From positions 2,210,629 to 2,274,628 of the forward strand of contig KB906767.1 in assembly GCA_000381625.1 (NCBI GenBank): DNA of 64,000 nucleotides, given 5' to 3'. This document shows positions 44,985-53,970 of this stretch, one piece after another. Numbering within the stretch: the first letter of the stretch is position 1; each line of letters begins with the position of its first letter. The position numbers and the translations under genes are program-made. The DNA comes from Bryobacterales bacterium KBS 96. Its GTDB lineage: Bacteria; Acidobacteriota; Terriglobia; Bryobacterales; Bryobacteraceae. The notes below the pieces were generated by a model. The model saw only the letters and a list, made by a program, of their open reading frames with translations. It did no database searches and was not told where the DNA came from.

Positions 44985-45581
44985 TTACAGCCACTTGCCA
45001 GGAGCGGCTTCCGGCCGCAAATGGAGGATCAGAGCGCAACATATCAGCCCGAAGGCAATGCGTGGCGCAGCAAAGGCAACTAGCGTAGCCGCCGCAAAGC
45101 TCGCAAGGACAACGATTGATCGGCGTCTCGCCATGCGCCGGGTATGCGCGGACACTTGCGTCGAGTCTGTACGCGTCAATATCTGGCGCTCGAAGATGTT
45201 GTAAGCGATATCAATGCAGACGAACAGTCCTGCGTAAAACATCATGGGAGACGATGCGAGCCGGGTCCGCGCAATCCACGAGGTCGCAAACGGCAGCAGT
45301 GACACGAGGAAGAGGTGTATGAAGTTGATCCATATCAATCCCAAGCCGGGAGCGCCTACGAACCGCATGAGGTAGTGATGGTTGATCCAAATTATGGCGA
45401 TGAAGAGATAACTTACTACGTAGCTGATGACTGTGGGCCACAGAGGCCAGAGATTGTAGAATGCTGCCTGCTCCGGCGCTTTGAGTTCCAATACCATGAT
45501 GGTGACAATCACGGCAAACACCGCATCCGAATATGCAGCCAGCCGATCTGCGGTTTCCTTATTTTCAGGCATAGCGCTCAT
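44985..45581 (-). CDS. TMEM175-family potassium channel-like protein
   Basis: This protein of about 198 residues has the TMEM175/DUF1211 signature in TM1, RLAAYSDAVFAVIVTIMVLEL (YSD where many have FSD), then TM helices WPTVISYVVSYLFIAIIWINHHYLM, GLGLIWINFIHLFLVSLLPFAT, MMFYAGLFVCIDIAYNIF and two near the C-terminus. Bacterial members form leak-like K+ channels. The start is uncertain: ATG 45581 leaves the family's usual short N-terminus; an open frame reaches 45656. Confidence 0.75.
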   Translation of the reverse strand: MSAMPENKETADRLAAYSDAVFAVIVTIMVLELKAPEQAAFYNLWPLWPTVISYVVSYLFIAIIWINHHYLMRFVGAPGLGLIWINFIHLFLVSLLPFATSWIARTRLASSPMMFYAGLFVCIDIAYNIFERQILTRTDSTQVSAHTRRMARRRSIVVLASFAAATLVAFAAPRIAFGLICCALILHLRPEAAPGKWL

Positions 45582-45728
45582 TGAAATCGGCAAGAACATC
45601 GATCGCCTCAAGCAGGGCACGCCAGGGGGGATACTCGCCAGTCGTCTGTACTGCAATCGAAAATGTCAAACAAATTCCGACCCGTAGAAACCAAGAGGAG
45701 GCATTCATCGTACCAGAGGAGAACAAGC

Positions 45729-46169
45729 ATGGAAGCGCCAACGTTTTCAGTTGAAGTGATTATATTGCCCGTGAGCGATGTGGAACGAGCGCTGCGATTT
45801 TATGTCGATCAGGTCGGCTTCACGCTCGATGTCGATTATGCGTCGGACGACAGTTTCCGTGTCGTACAGCTCACCCCACCGGGCTCGAGTTGCTCGATCC
45901 AGATCGGTAACGGATTAACCGACGCGCCCGCCGGTTCAGTTCGCAACATCTATCCCGTCGTTACGGATCTCGGGGCCGCGCGGAGCCGCCTTCTTGAACG
46001 CGGCGTCGAAGTCAGTGAGATCCGGCATAAGATGCCGATTGGAGCCTGGGACGGAAGTTTCGCACCCGGGCTCGACCCCACACGCGGGGACTACGCCAGC
46101 TTTGCTGACTTCTGCGATCCGGATGGCAATACGTGGGTGCTACAGGAGCGGGGTTATCGCAAGGTTTGA
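45729..46169 (+). CDS. VOC-superfamily (glyoxalase/dioxygenase-like) protein
   Basis: This 146-residue protein has the paired beta-alpha-beta-beta-beta layout of VOC proteins: VIILPVSDVERALRFYVDQVGFTLDVDY at the start and FADFCDPDGNTWVLQERG at the end, where the final Glu is a typical metal ligand. The ATG at 45729 follows AGAGGAG. It is not clearly linked to its neighbours. Enzymatic substrate unknown; many such proteins bind antibiotics or methylglyoxal adducts. Confidence 0.8.
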   Translation: MEAPTFSVEVIILPVSDVERALRFYVDQVGFTLDVDYASDDSFRVVQLTPPGSSCSIQIGNGLTDAPAGSVRNIYPVVTDLGAARSRLLERGVEVSEIRHKMPIGAWDGSFAPGLDPTRGDYASFADFCDPDGNTWVLQERGYRKV

Positions 46170-46189
46170 GTCATACGCCATGTGGCTGA

Positions 46190-46405
46190 AAAATCGACGT
46201 TATAACCGCGTCGATCAGGCGCAATAATGCGGAACCCGCGAGACGCAAGGGGCTGGATCTGGTTGCGCCAGCTATACCAGAATTTGGGGAATCCGTGCAG
46301 AAGAAAGACCAGCGGCCCATTTAGAGGTCCTGCTTCTGCGACATGGAGATGAATTCCCTTGGTGGCGATGCGCGAAAGGCGTACGGTATCGGTGAGTTTG
46401 GACAT
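46190..46405 (-). pseudogene. 5' fragment of an epoxide-hydrolase-like alpha/beta hydrolase
   Basis: ATG 46405, one base after the stop of the efflux gene, starts GIHLHVAEAGPLNGPLVFLLHGFPKFWYSWRNQ and FRIIAPDRRGYN, then similarity stops. The frame runs on briefly into the VOC gene's end. Only the first ~65 residues of about 290 remain, with neither nucleophile nor His, so it is a remnant at the end of the efflux operon. Confidence 0.7.
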
Positions 46406-46406
46406 A

Positions 46407-47966
46407 TCAGTGAACAGGGCCGCCAGCAGCCAACTTTGCCCGCCGGAAGAACGGAATCACAACTCCACTCAGCAACAACGCCAAGCCAATCAGATAAAAG
46501 CAGTCATTGAATGCCATCACGAACGCTTCCCGCCTTACGATTCGATCAAGCACCTGGATCGACTGCCAGCCGGCCGTCCATGCGTCGGCGCCGCTGGCCG
46601 AAAAGCTGCTTGTTGCGTGGATGAGGCGCTCCTGAGTTCGGAAATCAAACAGCGAAACCGATTCACCGATTCTCGCAGAATGGAAATGCTCGCGATTGGT
46701 CAGGATCGTAGCAAGCGCGGCAATTGCGATCGAGCCTCCGATATTGCGCATCATGTTGAAGAGCGCCGACGCCGAACCGCTTTCCTTTCCGGCTGCGATG
46801 CCCGCGGTAGCTACGGCCGAGAGCGGAATGATGATAAACGGCTGACCGATTGCGCGCACCACCTGGGGCCAGCGAAACTGATCGTAGCCGTTCAGCGCCG
46901 ACATGTGCGTCATCATCAGGCAACTGGCGCCAAACATCACAACGCCAAAGCCGATTAACATGCGCGAATCGATGTGCTTCATCAGCCGCGGCGCCAGCGG
47001 AATGATGAACAACTGCGGCAGACCCATCCACATGACAGTTTTACCGATCTGATACGCATCGTAGCCTTGGATCTGTCCAAGATAGACGGGCAGGATGTAC
47101 GTACAGCCGTAGAGTCCCATTCCAAGCACAATATTCACCACGCTCCCAAGGCCGAAGTTGCGGCGGCCGAAAAGGCGCAGGTTAACAAGCGGATCTCTAC
47201 GCACAAATTCGATGACAAGAAAAGCCAGTAAGAATACAATCGCGACAATCGTGAGCCGGACAATGAACGGAGATCCGAACCAATCTTTTCGGTTGCCTTC
47301 TTCGAGCACAATTTGCATGGCTCCCAAGCCGATGGCGATGGTGATGACGCCCCACCAATCCCCGCCAGCCAGCTCATTGATACAAAGCGGCTCCTGGTCG
47401 AGCGCGAACCAGATGGCCGTGATCAGCAACATGCCGGGAACGATGTTGATGTAGAAAATCGATGGCCAGCCATAGTTATCCGTCAGCCAGCCTCCGATCA
47501 GAGGGCCGACGGAGGGAGCAAAGGTGGCGGTAAGCCCAAAGAGCGCGAGTCCCACGGGTTGTTTCGATTTGGGCAGGTGATTCAGGATTACGGTGAACGC
47601 CATCGGAATGAGCACGCCTCCGGTGAATCCCTGAAGAGCGCGCCAGACGATCATCATGGTCAGTGTTCTGGACAGACCAGAGAGCACGGAGAAGCAGATG
47701 AACAAAGCCGAATTCGCCACCAGGTAATAGCGCGTCGAGAACACGCGAGAAAGCCATCCGGTGAGCGGAATGACAATGATCTCGGCAACGAGATAGGCCG
47801 TCGAAACCCAGGAGATTTCGTCGACACTAGCGCTGAGCGTTCCCTGAATATCTTTGAGTGAGGCGTTCGTGATCTGGATATCGAGCACAGCCATGAACGC
47901 TCCAAGCAGCACGCCCATGACTGCGATCCAGGTACGAGCCGGGACTTGTTCATTCGCGGCTTGCAT
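46407..47966 (-). CDS. DHA2-family drug efflux transporter (EmrB/QacA type)
   Basis: This 519-residue, 14-TM major-facilitator protein has motif D1-like LGAFMAVLDIQITNASLKDIQ in TM1, motif A (GWLSRVFSTRYYL), motif C (GLTATFAPSVGPLIGGWL) and the typical loop FYINIVPGML. It is the last of three genes (TolC-like, EmrA-like, EmrB-like) on the minus strand; the start is nine bases after the EmrA-like stop. It would be the proton-driven pump of a tripartite efflux system that sends hydrophobic drugs across both membranes. Confidence 0.9.
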   Translation of the reverse strand: MQAANEQVPARTWIAVMGVLLGAFMAVLDIQITNASLKDIQGTLSASVDEISWVSTAYLVAEIIVIPLTGWLSRVFSTRYYLVANSALFICFSVLSGLSRTLTMMIVWRALQGFTGGVLIPMAFTVILNHLPKSKQPVGLALFGLTATFAPSVGPLIGGWLTDNYGWPSIFYINIVPGMLLITAIWFALDQEPLCINELAGGDWWGVITIAIGLGAMQIVLEEGNRKDWFGSPFIVRLTIVAIVFLLAFLVIEFVRRDPLVNLRLFGRRNFGLGSVVNIVLGMGLYGCTYILPVYLGQIQGYDAYQIGKTVMWMGLPQLFIIPLAPRLMKHIDSRMLIGFGVVMFGASCLMMTHMSALNGYDQFRWPQVVRAIGQPFIIIPLSAVATAGIAAGKESGSASALFNMMRNIGGSIAIAALATILTNREHFHSARIGESVSLFDFRTQERLIHATSSFSASGADAWTAGWQSIQVLDRIVRREAFVMAFNDCFYLIGLALLLSGVVIPFFRRAKLAAGGPVH

Positions 47967-47975
47967 AACTATTCC

Positions 47976-49268
47976 TCACCGAACTGCAGTCACCGCGACA
48001 AGGGACATTCCAGGCACGATGAAACTCTCGTATCCGCGGATGCTATCGCGGTCGAAGCGAATCTTTACCGGCACGCGCTGGACAATCTTGGTGAAGTTTC
48101 CGGTTGCATTGTCCGGCGGCAGCAAGGCGAACTGAGCGCCCGTTCCTGGCGACATGCTGTCAACGTGGCCACGAAACGTGCGCTCGGGAAAGGAGTCGAT
48201 GGTGATCTCGACCGGCTGGCCCGGTTTCATGTGGGTGAGTTGCGTCTCTTTGTAATTTGCGACCACCCAGAGATCGTCTTCCACAATGGCGAGCAGCGGC
48301 TGGCCAGGCTGGAGCCGCTGGCCCGCTTCCACGCCCTTTCTACCTACACGACCCGCCACAGGACTGCGGATCTCGGTGTAGGAAAGCTGCAGTTTTGCAT
48401 CTTCCAAAGCGGATTCGGCCTGCGCGATGGCAGCAAGAGCGGCTTCATGCTGCCGCCTGTGAACATTGGTCTCGGTACCGGCGGCACGTGCCCAAAGGGT
48501 CTTTCCTTGCGCTTCCACCAACTGTGCTTGACCGCGGCGGACGGATTCGCGAGCCTGCACCGCACGTGCCTCAGCCTGGCGAACGGATTCGGTGGCAGCA
48601 TTCCTGGCTGCAATCGCGGCATCGAGCGCCGCACGCGCGTGGTCGAACTGCTGGCGCGAGACCTGATCTTTCGCCACCAGGTCCGCATAGCGTTGATAAT
48701 CGAGCTCGGCACGACGCCGGTTCGCCTCGGCTTCTGCAAGCGCTGCCTGAGCGCGCGATATACCGGCCGATGCTTCGGCTACAGAAGCTTTTGCCGCAGC
48801 GATCTCCGCCTGAGCAGAACGGATGCCGCCATTCGCTTCCGTCGTCTTCGCGGCAGCACTCTGACTCGAGAATTCGACTGCCGTGCCGGCGCTGGCTGCC
48901 TGCCTGCGGGCGACATCAAGCGCGGCCTGTGCCTGCGCAAGCCGTACCTGGTAGTCGCGCGGGTCGAGCCGAACGAGTACCTGACCACGCTCAACGTGCT
49001 CGTTATCGTCCACGAGCACGGCTTCGACTGTGCCGGCGACGCGAGCGCTGACCGGATGAACATGTCCGGCAACATATGCGTCATCGGTCTCCTCGTGCGC
49101 CTGTGCCCACAACCAGTATCGGATCGCCCACGCGCTTGCTCCAGCAAATGCGAGGAACGCAGCTGCTGCGAGGATCTTTTTTCGAATCGAAGGTCCTTTT
49201 CGAAATACTGGCGCTTTCTCGTCCGCTTTCTGTCTCGTCTGCGCTTCCGGATCTAAAACGGTTGCCAT
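47976..49268 (-). CDS. HlyD/EmrA-family membrane fusion protein
   Basis: This 430-residue protein has a short cytoplasmic N-terminus, one TM helix (ILAAAAFLAFAGASAWAIRYWLW), the biotinyl-lipoyl half motif HVHPVSARVAGTVEAVLVDDNEHVERGQVLVRLDP, a long coiled-coil hairpin (residues ~105-270, Ala/Glu/Arg-rich), and the second lipoyl half (YTEIRSPVAGRVGRKGVEAGQRLQPGQPLLAIVE) before a beta-barrel. The ATG at 49268 has GGAAGGAG upstream. It links the EmrB-like pump to the TolC-like channel. An antisense open frame of the same length overlies it and is an artefact of codon bias. Confidence 0.9.
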   Translation of the reverse strand: MATVLDPEAQTRQKADEKAPVFRKGPSIRKKILAAAAFLAFAGASAWAIRYWLWAQAHEETDDAYVAGHVHPVSARVAGTVEAVLVDDNEHVERGQVLVRLDPRDYQVRLAQAQAALDVARRQAASAGTAVEFSSQSAAAKTTEANGGIRSAQAEIAAAKASVAEASAGISRAQAALAEAEANRRRAELDYQRYADLVAKDQVSRQQFDHARAALDAAIAARNAATESVRQAEARAVQARESVRRGQAQLVEAQGKTLWARAAGTETNVHRRQHEAALAAIAQAESALEDAKLQLSYTEIRSPVAGRVGRKGVEAGQRLQPGQPLLAIVEDDLWVVANYKETQLTHMKPGQPVEITIDSFPERTFRGHVDSMSPGTGAQFALLPPDNATGNFTKIVQRVPVKIRFDRDSIRGYESFIVPGMSLVAVTAVR

Positions 49269-49269
49269 G

Positions 49270-50637
49270 CTATTTGCTCCTTCCAAAGGTCTCCTCTACC
49301 CGGCCGAGGGCGCGGGCCAGCGCAGCGCGAGCCTCGCTGAATCTGTACAAAGCCTCAATCTGGTTGTCATTCGCCCGCACCAGAGAATCCTGCGCGGAAA
49401 TCACTTCTATGTTGTCTGTCACGCCCGCCGCAAACCGGCCTCTTGCCAGGTCGAGCTCTTCGTGCGCAAGGCGTAACGCATCATTGGCAACCTTCACCTC
49501 GTTTTTCGCGGCGTTCCATTCGGCGAGGCTCGTTTTTACCTGCTGCGCGATGCGGTTGCGTGTGTCCGCCTCCTCTTGCGCTGCTTGTTGTACACCAATC
49601 TGAGCGCGTCTTCGTTCGGCCCTGAGGCGCCCGCTAGTGAAGAGCGGCACAGAAAGCCTGGCTTCGTACGTGTAGGCCGGAATCATTCCCGGCAGACTCC
49701 GGCCTGCCTCATCCCACATTCCCTGAAGGCGAAGCGACGGAAGGCTTTCGGCGGCGGCGGCGGATCGTTCGGATTCTGCTGTGTGCCTGCGGAATTCCGC
49801 TGCGGCGAGTTCCGGCCGATTGCGAATCGCGGCTTCGACTGTTGCATCGATCGGAATCTCTGGCGTTTCGGAAAACGGCCGGGTGTCGGTCACCTGAATG
49901 TCCTGACCTGGTGGAACATTCAGCAGCCGCGCCAATGCGAACAGGGCTGTGTCTACGTCAGTTTGGGCAACGATCAGCCGTTGCTCTTCCTGACGAACGT
50001 TCACCTCTGCTCGGACCTCATCGACACGCGTTGCAACGCCCGCCTGATGCAGTGCTCGGGCCTGATCCAGTAGAGCCGTGGCCAGACCGACACGGGATCG
50101 GGATGCATCCACACTGGCCATTGCGCGGAGGACGCCGAGATATTGCGATACAACGAGTAAGCTCGTCTCCTCGCGCCGCGTTTGTGCGTCCGCCCGGCTG
50201 GCTTTCACGCGATCCTTGGCGGCTCGATACTGCTTCCAAAGATGCAGATCGAAGATCGGCGTCGAGAACGCCGCGCCCGCGGTAATCGCCTGGAATGGTC
50301 CCGAGGCCTGTCCGAAGACAGGTATTTGACGGCCAATCAACGTCTCTACATTGATACGCCGGATCGTGTCCCCGGCATTGAGGCTGGCCTGCGGCAGGAG
50401 AGCCGAACGGGCGATGTTGCGGTCCTGTTGGGACGCGGCGATCTGGAGATTCGCTATCTGCACTTGCGGGTTTTGCGCGAGCGACCGCCTCACGGCATCG
50501 GCCAGCGAAAGACGAAGAGGCGTTTTCGTTTGCGCCGCAAGTGATGAGCATGCGACCAGCGTAATCACGAATGACGACCAGTCTTTCACCACGCCTCGGG
50601 TAAGGGCACGCAGGAAACCACCCGGGATGCTCGACAT
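49270..50637 (-). CDS. TolC-family outer-membrane efflux protein
   Basis: This 455-residue protein has a signal peptide (about 1-35, WSSFVITLVACSSLAAQ), then two OEP repeats. Repeat 1 begins LSLADAVRRSLAQNPQVQIANLQI; repeat 2 starts near AAIRNRPELAAAEFRRHTAESERSAAAA and ends in long helices (LARGRFAAGVTDNIEVISAQDSLVRA). It is the outer-membrane channel of the tripartite system and first in the operon, one base before the EmrA-like gene. It opposes the sigma-54 activator at 50746. Confidence 0.88.
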   Translation of the reverse strand: MSSIPGGFLRALTRGVVKDWSSFVITLVACSSLAAQTKTPLRLSLADAVRRSLAQNPQVQIANLQIAASQQDRNIARSALLPQASLNAGDTIRRINVETLIGRQIPVFGQASGPFQAITAGAAFSTPIFDLHLWKQYRAAKDRVKASRADAQTRREETSLLVVSQYLGVLRAMASVDASRSRVGLATALLDQARALHQAGVATRVDEVRAEVNVRQEEQRLIVAQTDVDTALFALARLLNVPPGQDIQVTDTRPFSETPEIPIDATVEAAIRNRPELAAAEFRRHTAESERSAAAAESLPSLRLQGMWDEAGRSLPGMIPAYTYEARLSVPLFTSGRLRAERRRAQIGVQQAAQEEADTRNRIAQQVKTSLAEWNAAKNEVKVANDALRLAHEELDLARGRFAAGVTDNIEVISAQDSLVRANDNQIEALYRFSEARAALARALGRVEETFGRSK

Positions 50638-50695
50638 AAGCTCTAAATAAATCGCAAGTTGTACTCATCCTCTGCGGCATGGACTCACCCTAGGC

Positions 50696-50729
50696 CGGCA
50701 CGAATTCATGCCGTCTCGCGAATTCGCGA
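50696..50729. promoter_or_regulatory. Pair of EcoRI-centred palindromes in the divergent gap
   Basis: CGGCACGAATTCATGCCG (50696-50713) is an 18-bp palindrome with one mismatched pair. Next to it, TCGCGAATTCGCGA (50716-50729) is a perfect 14-bp palindrome. They lie between the efflux operon start (50637) and the sigma-54 activator start (50746), so they could be binding sites for the activator. No clear -24/-12 promoter was found in the gap. Confidence 0.55.
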
Positions 50730-50745
50730 TGATGAAAAATAAGAC

Positions 50746-52380
50746 ATGACGATGGCGCAGATGGGACAATCGGTCGAGGCGTATGAGCTCCTTCTGGAGA
50801 TCTCGCGGGCGGCAAATTCCCACCTCGAATTGCCAGCAGTGCTGAAAGCTGCCGCTGAATGTCTCAGTCCGAAAGTGCCCCTGGACGGCATCGCGGTCGT
50901 TTCTGTGGAGGGTGATCGCGTTCGCCCGCATTCGCTTTACTCCATCAAAACCGATATCGCTCCAGGCGATTCCTTTCAGACGGTGGCCTCGCGTGCCCTT
51001 CATGTGCCGCTGGCGCAGATCGATCGCCGAGTGCCGCGCACGCTACCTTTCAACGGTTCCGCGGCGGAACACATGTGTTCTGCCGGCGATCCTATGATTC
51101 GCGTAAACCTTGAAACGGAGCGCCAGTTTTCGGAGGAGGAATTCATGTGCGCCAACGGCGTGCGCACGGTGATGGAAGTGCCCCTGATGGTCCACCATCG
51201 CCTCATCGGGACCATTAACTACGCGCGATACTTTGTCCAGCCATTTTCTGCGCCGGAGCTGGCGATCCTGCGCGACGTGTCGAGCGTGCTTGCGACTGCC
51301 GTTTCAAACGCCCTGGCATATGAGGAACTGCGGAATCTGAAAGACCGCCTGCAGGCAGAAAACGTAATGCTGCGGGAGGACATCGAGCATGATGCCATGT
51401 TCGAAGAAATCGTCGGCGCCTCCGCGGCGCTGAGAAGGATTCGTGGGCTGGTGGAGCGAGTCGCGGCCAGTGACACCACAGTGCTCATCACCGGACAAAC
51501 GGGTACCGGAAAGGAACTGCTGGCACGTGCGATTCACCGTCGCTCCCCGCGCGCCCAACATGCAATGGTGAAAGTCAATTGCGCGGCTTTGCCGAAAGAT
51601 TTGATCGCGAGCGAACTTTTCGGACACGAAAAAGGCGCATTTACTGGCGCGTTGAGCCAGCGCATTGGCAGATTCGAGATGGCCAATGGAGGAACCATCT
51701 TTCTCGATGAAGTCGGGGAGTTGCCGCCGGAAATGCAGGTCGCGCTGCTTCGTGTTCTGCAGGAATCAGAGTTTGAACGCGTGGGAGGCACTAGAACGAT
51801 TTCCACCGATGCGCGTGTGATTGCCGCGACCAATCGCGATCTCGCGAAGGAAGTAGCAGAGGGACGGTTCCGTAGCGATCTTTACTACCGGCTCAATGTT
51901 TTTCCGATCAAGAGCCCGGCGCTTAGGGAACGAAGGGAAGACATCCCGTTATTGGTGGAGTATTTTGTCGCCCGATTCGCAGAGCGCACCGGTAAACGGA
52001 TTGATCGTGTCGATCGGGAATCCCTCAATACACTTACACACTATCACTGGCCGGGAAATATTCGAGAACTGGCAAACGTGATCGAGCGCGCGGTCATTCT
52101 GTCCGATGGCGGCGCGTTGCGAATTTCCGCAAGTATCTTCGGAGATGATCTGCCGCTTGCGGCCGCTGATAATGCATCGGACGAAGCTGGAAATCAGCTT
52201 TCGGCGCAAGAGCGCCAACTGATCGACAAGGCGTTAGCTGAATCGAACGGCCGCGTGGCGGGTCCTCGCGGAGCAGCGAGCCGGCTCGGACTTTCCGCCT
52301 CGACGCTGGAATCGAAGATCCGCCGGCTCGGCATCGACAAGTATCGGTTTTTCCAGCGGGCCTCGGGGAACCAGCGTTAG
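50746..52380 (+). CDS. Sigma-54-dependent activator with GAF domain
   Basis: This 544-residue protein has a GAF domain (about 15-190), a short coiled coil (190-215), a sigma-54 AAA+ domain (Walker A GQTGTGKE 250-257, GAFTGA 297-302, Walker B IFLDEVGE 319-326) and a Fis-type helix-turn-helix (about 500-535, PRGAASRLGLSASTLESKIRRLGI). It is divergent from the tripartite efflux operon and probably induces it in response to a ligand of the GAF domain. The ATG at 50746 has two further in-frame Mets within five codons and only a weak ribosome site, so the exact start is uncertain. Its end overlaps the GrpB-like gene tail to tail by four bases. Confidence 0.85.
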   Translation: MTMAQMGQSVEAYELLLEISRAANSHLELPAVLKAAAECLSPKVPLDGIAVVSVEGDRVRPHSLYSIKTDIAPGDSFQTVASRALHVPLAQIDRRVPRTLPFNGSAAEHMCSAGDPMIRVNLETERQFSEEEFMCANGVRTVMEVPLMVHHRLIGTINYARYFVQPFSAPELAILRDVSSVLATAVSNALAYEELRNLKDRLQAENVMLREDIEHDAMFEEIVGASAALRRIRGLVERVAASDTTVLITGQTGTGKELLARAIHRRSPRAQHAMVKVNCAALPKDLIASELFGHEKGAFTGALSQRIGRFEMANGGTIFLDEVGELPPEMQVALLRVLQESEFERVGGTRTISTDARVIAATNRDLAKEVAEGRFRSDLYYRLNVFPIKSPALRERREDIPLLVEYFVARFAERTGKRIDRVDRESLNTLTHYHWPGNIRELANVIERAVILSDGGALRISASIFGDDLPLAAADNASDEAGNQLSAQERQLIDKALAESNGRVAGPRGAASRLGLSASTLESKIRRLGIDKYRFFQRASGNQR

Positions 52381-52901
52381 TGCCTGTTCGCTTGGCTGTG
52401 ATCCATCGCCCTCGTAATCAACTCGGTCACAATTTCACGTTTGTATTCGGAATACGAAAGCAGCATTGTTGCTCCACTCTCGATTGCCGATCGCTTGACC
52501 TCGGCATATTGACGCGCCGCTTCGCTGTCGTGCCGGAGATACTCCCTCAGCGCGATGTTGCTTTTCCAGATCGGTCCGTCCTGATGAACCACGTGCACAT
52601 TGAAGGCGTGCGGTATTCGTTTGCGGAAGTATAGCCGCCCAGGAACGCCAGCTTCACCGAGGTCGTCGTATCCCAACGATCGGAGCCCTCGCCGCACGCT
52701 CTCCGTATGCTGCGCCTGTATGCCAACCATGATGTCGATGATCGCTTTCGCCGCTAGGCCGGCAACGCTGGTACTTCCAATGTGTTCTACAGCGATTTGT
52801 ATGGGCACGCCGGAGGCGATCCGTTCCGCTTCGTCAGCGAAGAGAGCCGGCCACTTCAGATTGTAGGGGCTGAGGTGTACTGGTTCATCAATTTCCGGCA
52901 T
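52377..52901 (-). CDS. GrpB/UPF0157-family protein
   Basis: This protein of about 174 residues has the family hallmarks VHLSPYNLKWPALFADEAERI, AVEHIGSTSVAGLAAKAIIDIMV (the nucleotidyltransferase-like GS motif and Asp pair) and FNVHVVHQDG. GrpB-like proteins belong to the nucleotidyltransferase fold; some act on CoA or nucleotides, and most are uncharacterised. The Met at 52901 follows GGAG. The gene is convergent with the sigma-54 activator. Confidence 0.85.
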   Translation of the reverse strand: MPEIDEPVHLSPYNLKWPALFADEAERIASGVPIQIAVEHIGSTSVAGLAAKAIIDIMVGIQAQHTESVRRGLRSLGYDDLGEAGVPGRLYFRKRIPHAFNVHVVHQDGPIWKSNIALREYLRHDSEAARQYAEVKRSAIESGATMLLSYSEYKREIVTELITRAMDHSQANRH

Positions 52902-52935
52902 AGATTGCTCCATTGCGAGCTGCCATTACTCAGCC

Positions 52936-52962
52936 TCGCGAATTCACGTTCGCGAATTCACG
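52936..52962. repeat. 13-bp tandem repeat TCGCGAATTCACG
   Basis: TCGCGAATTCACG occurs at 52936-52948 and 52950-52962, a 14-bp period. It shares the TCGCGAATTC core with the palindrome at 50716-50729, on the far side of the sigma-54 activator gene. This may be a second copy of a regulator's site or a scattered repeat. Confidence 0.75.
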
Positions 52963-53057
52963 AACCGTTCGAGCTCTTCCATAGATACGCACCCTATGTC
53001 AATAAGATGCGCGTTGCGGCCCTTGGTACTCGAGTTGCCGAGATGCAGGTAGAGTCA

Positions 53058-53369
53058 ATGCTCAAGATTACAACGATAGAGTTCTGACGTACTGATGATC
53101 GATGTTGCAGGCGATTGACACCCGGCGGTTGCGAGTCGGTCGAGCGAGTGTTAAGGGATGCGCTGGGCCGGAATCAACAGGTGAAGATTGACCTGGCGAA
53201 CATCCGCTTGGTCGACCAGGCTTCGGTTGAATATTTGGCGCATGTCCGGCGATGTCACATTGAGCTGCTCAATGTTCCTTCGTACGTCAGTTGCTGGATC
53301 GAGCAGATTTCGGCTTCGCCGGATTTCCGGAAACGTGAATCAACCAAATTTAATGAACGAAAGGGATAA
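53058..53369 (+). pseudogene. STAS-domain-like protein, frameshifted
   Basis: ATG 53058 gives LKITTIEF then TGA (53085-53087). Reading the +1 frame for about ten codons gives SDVLMIDVAG, then returning to the first frame gives LTPGGCESVERVLRDALGRNQQVKIDLANIRLVDQASVEYLAHV and VPSYVSCWIEQI. This resembles short single-STAS proteins annotated as anti-sigma-factor antagonists. Two compensating indels break it, so it is a pseudogene or a locally mis-sequenced gene. It directly precedes a broken AhpD-like gene (start 53374). Confidence 0.5.
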
Positions 53370-53373
53370 AGAC

Positions 53374-53811
53374 ATGCAATGCAGAATCGATATTCAAAAA
53401 GTTGTACCGGCCGCTTTCCAGGCGATGCTCAGTCTTGAGACATACGTCCAAAGAATGTGGAATGCCGAGCCGCTGCTTCTCGGCCTGGTGAAGATGCGCG
53501 CCTCACAGATTAACGGTTGTGCATATTGCATTGATATGCACAGCAAAGATGCACGTGCACACGGCGAAACAGAGCAACGGCTATACGCGCTGAATGCCTG
53601 GAAAGAGACGCCATTCTTCTCGGATCGCGAGAGAGCGGCACTCCTCTAGACAGAGGCCATCACGCTCATCAGTGACGAGCGTGCTCCCGACCCTATTTAC
53701 AACGAGGTTCGGAAATGTTTTACCGAAGACGAGCTTATGAACCTAACGCTGGCAATCGTCGCAATTAACGGATGGAACCGGCTGTGTATCGGATTTCGCG
53801 CGGTTCCTGGA
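53374..53811 (+). pseudogene. AhpD-like peroxidase-fold protein with an in-frame TAG
   Basis: ATG 53374 (AAAGGG upstream) gives MQCRIDIQKVVPAAFQAMLSL, the AhpD active-site motif SQINGCAYCIDMHSKDA (CxxC with following His), and ends ERAALL, then TAG (53647-53649). The same frame resumes TEAITLISDERAPDPIYNEVRKCF and AIVAINGWNRLCIGFRAVPGDYEP. Relatives read AALAWTEAIT, so TGG changed to TAG. The active site lies before the stop, but the helices that complete the fold come after it. Downstream it runs straight into an AraC fragment, an obvious deletion join. Confidence 0.8.
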
Positions 53812-53814
53812 GAT

Positions 53815-53970
53815 TATGAGCCGAAGGCCGAGCGGATCGGGATGAGTCCACGGCGTTTCACGCGCGTATGTCTTCGAGAGACGAAGATGAACCCAGGCCA
53901 GTTCGTGGATCGCTTACGGGTGGAAGCGGCACAGCAGATGATCGACAGTTCAAACATGGGGGGCCGCGAA
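53815..53970 (+). pseudogene. C-terminal AraC/GlxA-type helix-turn-helix fragment
   Basis: In frame with the AhpD remnant, AERIGMSPRRFTRVCLRETKMNPGQFVDRLRVEAAQQMIDSSNMG is the first helix-turn-helix of an AraC-family (GlxA-like) regulator. The second helix-turn-helix and all upstream parts are absent. It is a deletion fragment fused onto the AhpD-like tail. Confidence 0.7.

Noticed and set aside
47946-49256. 436-residue plus-strand ORF opposite the EmrA-like gene
   Set aside because: It mirrors the coiled-coil gene, lacks any domain, and is explained by codon bias; the minus-strand product has clear lipoyl halves and a TM helix.
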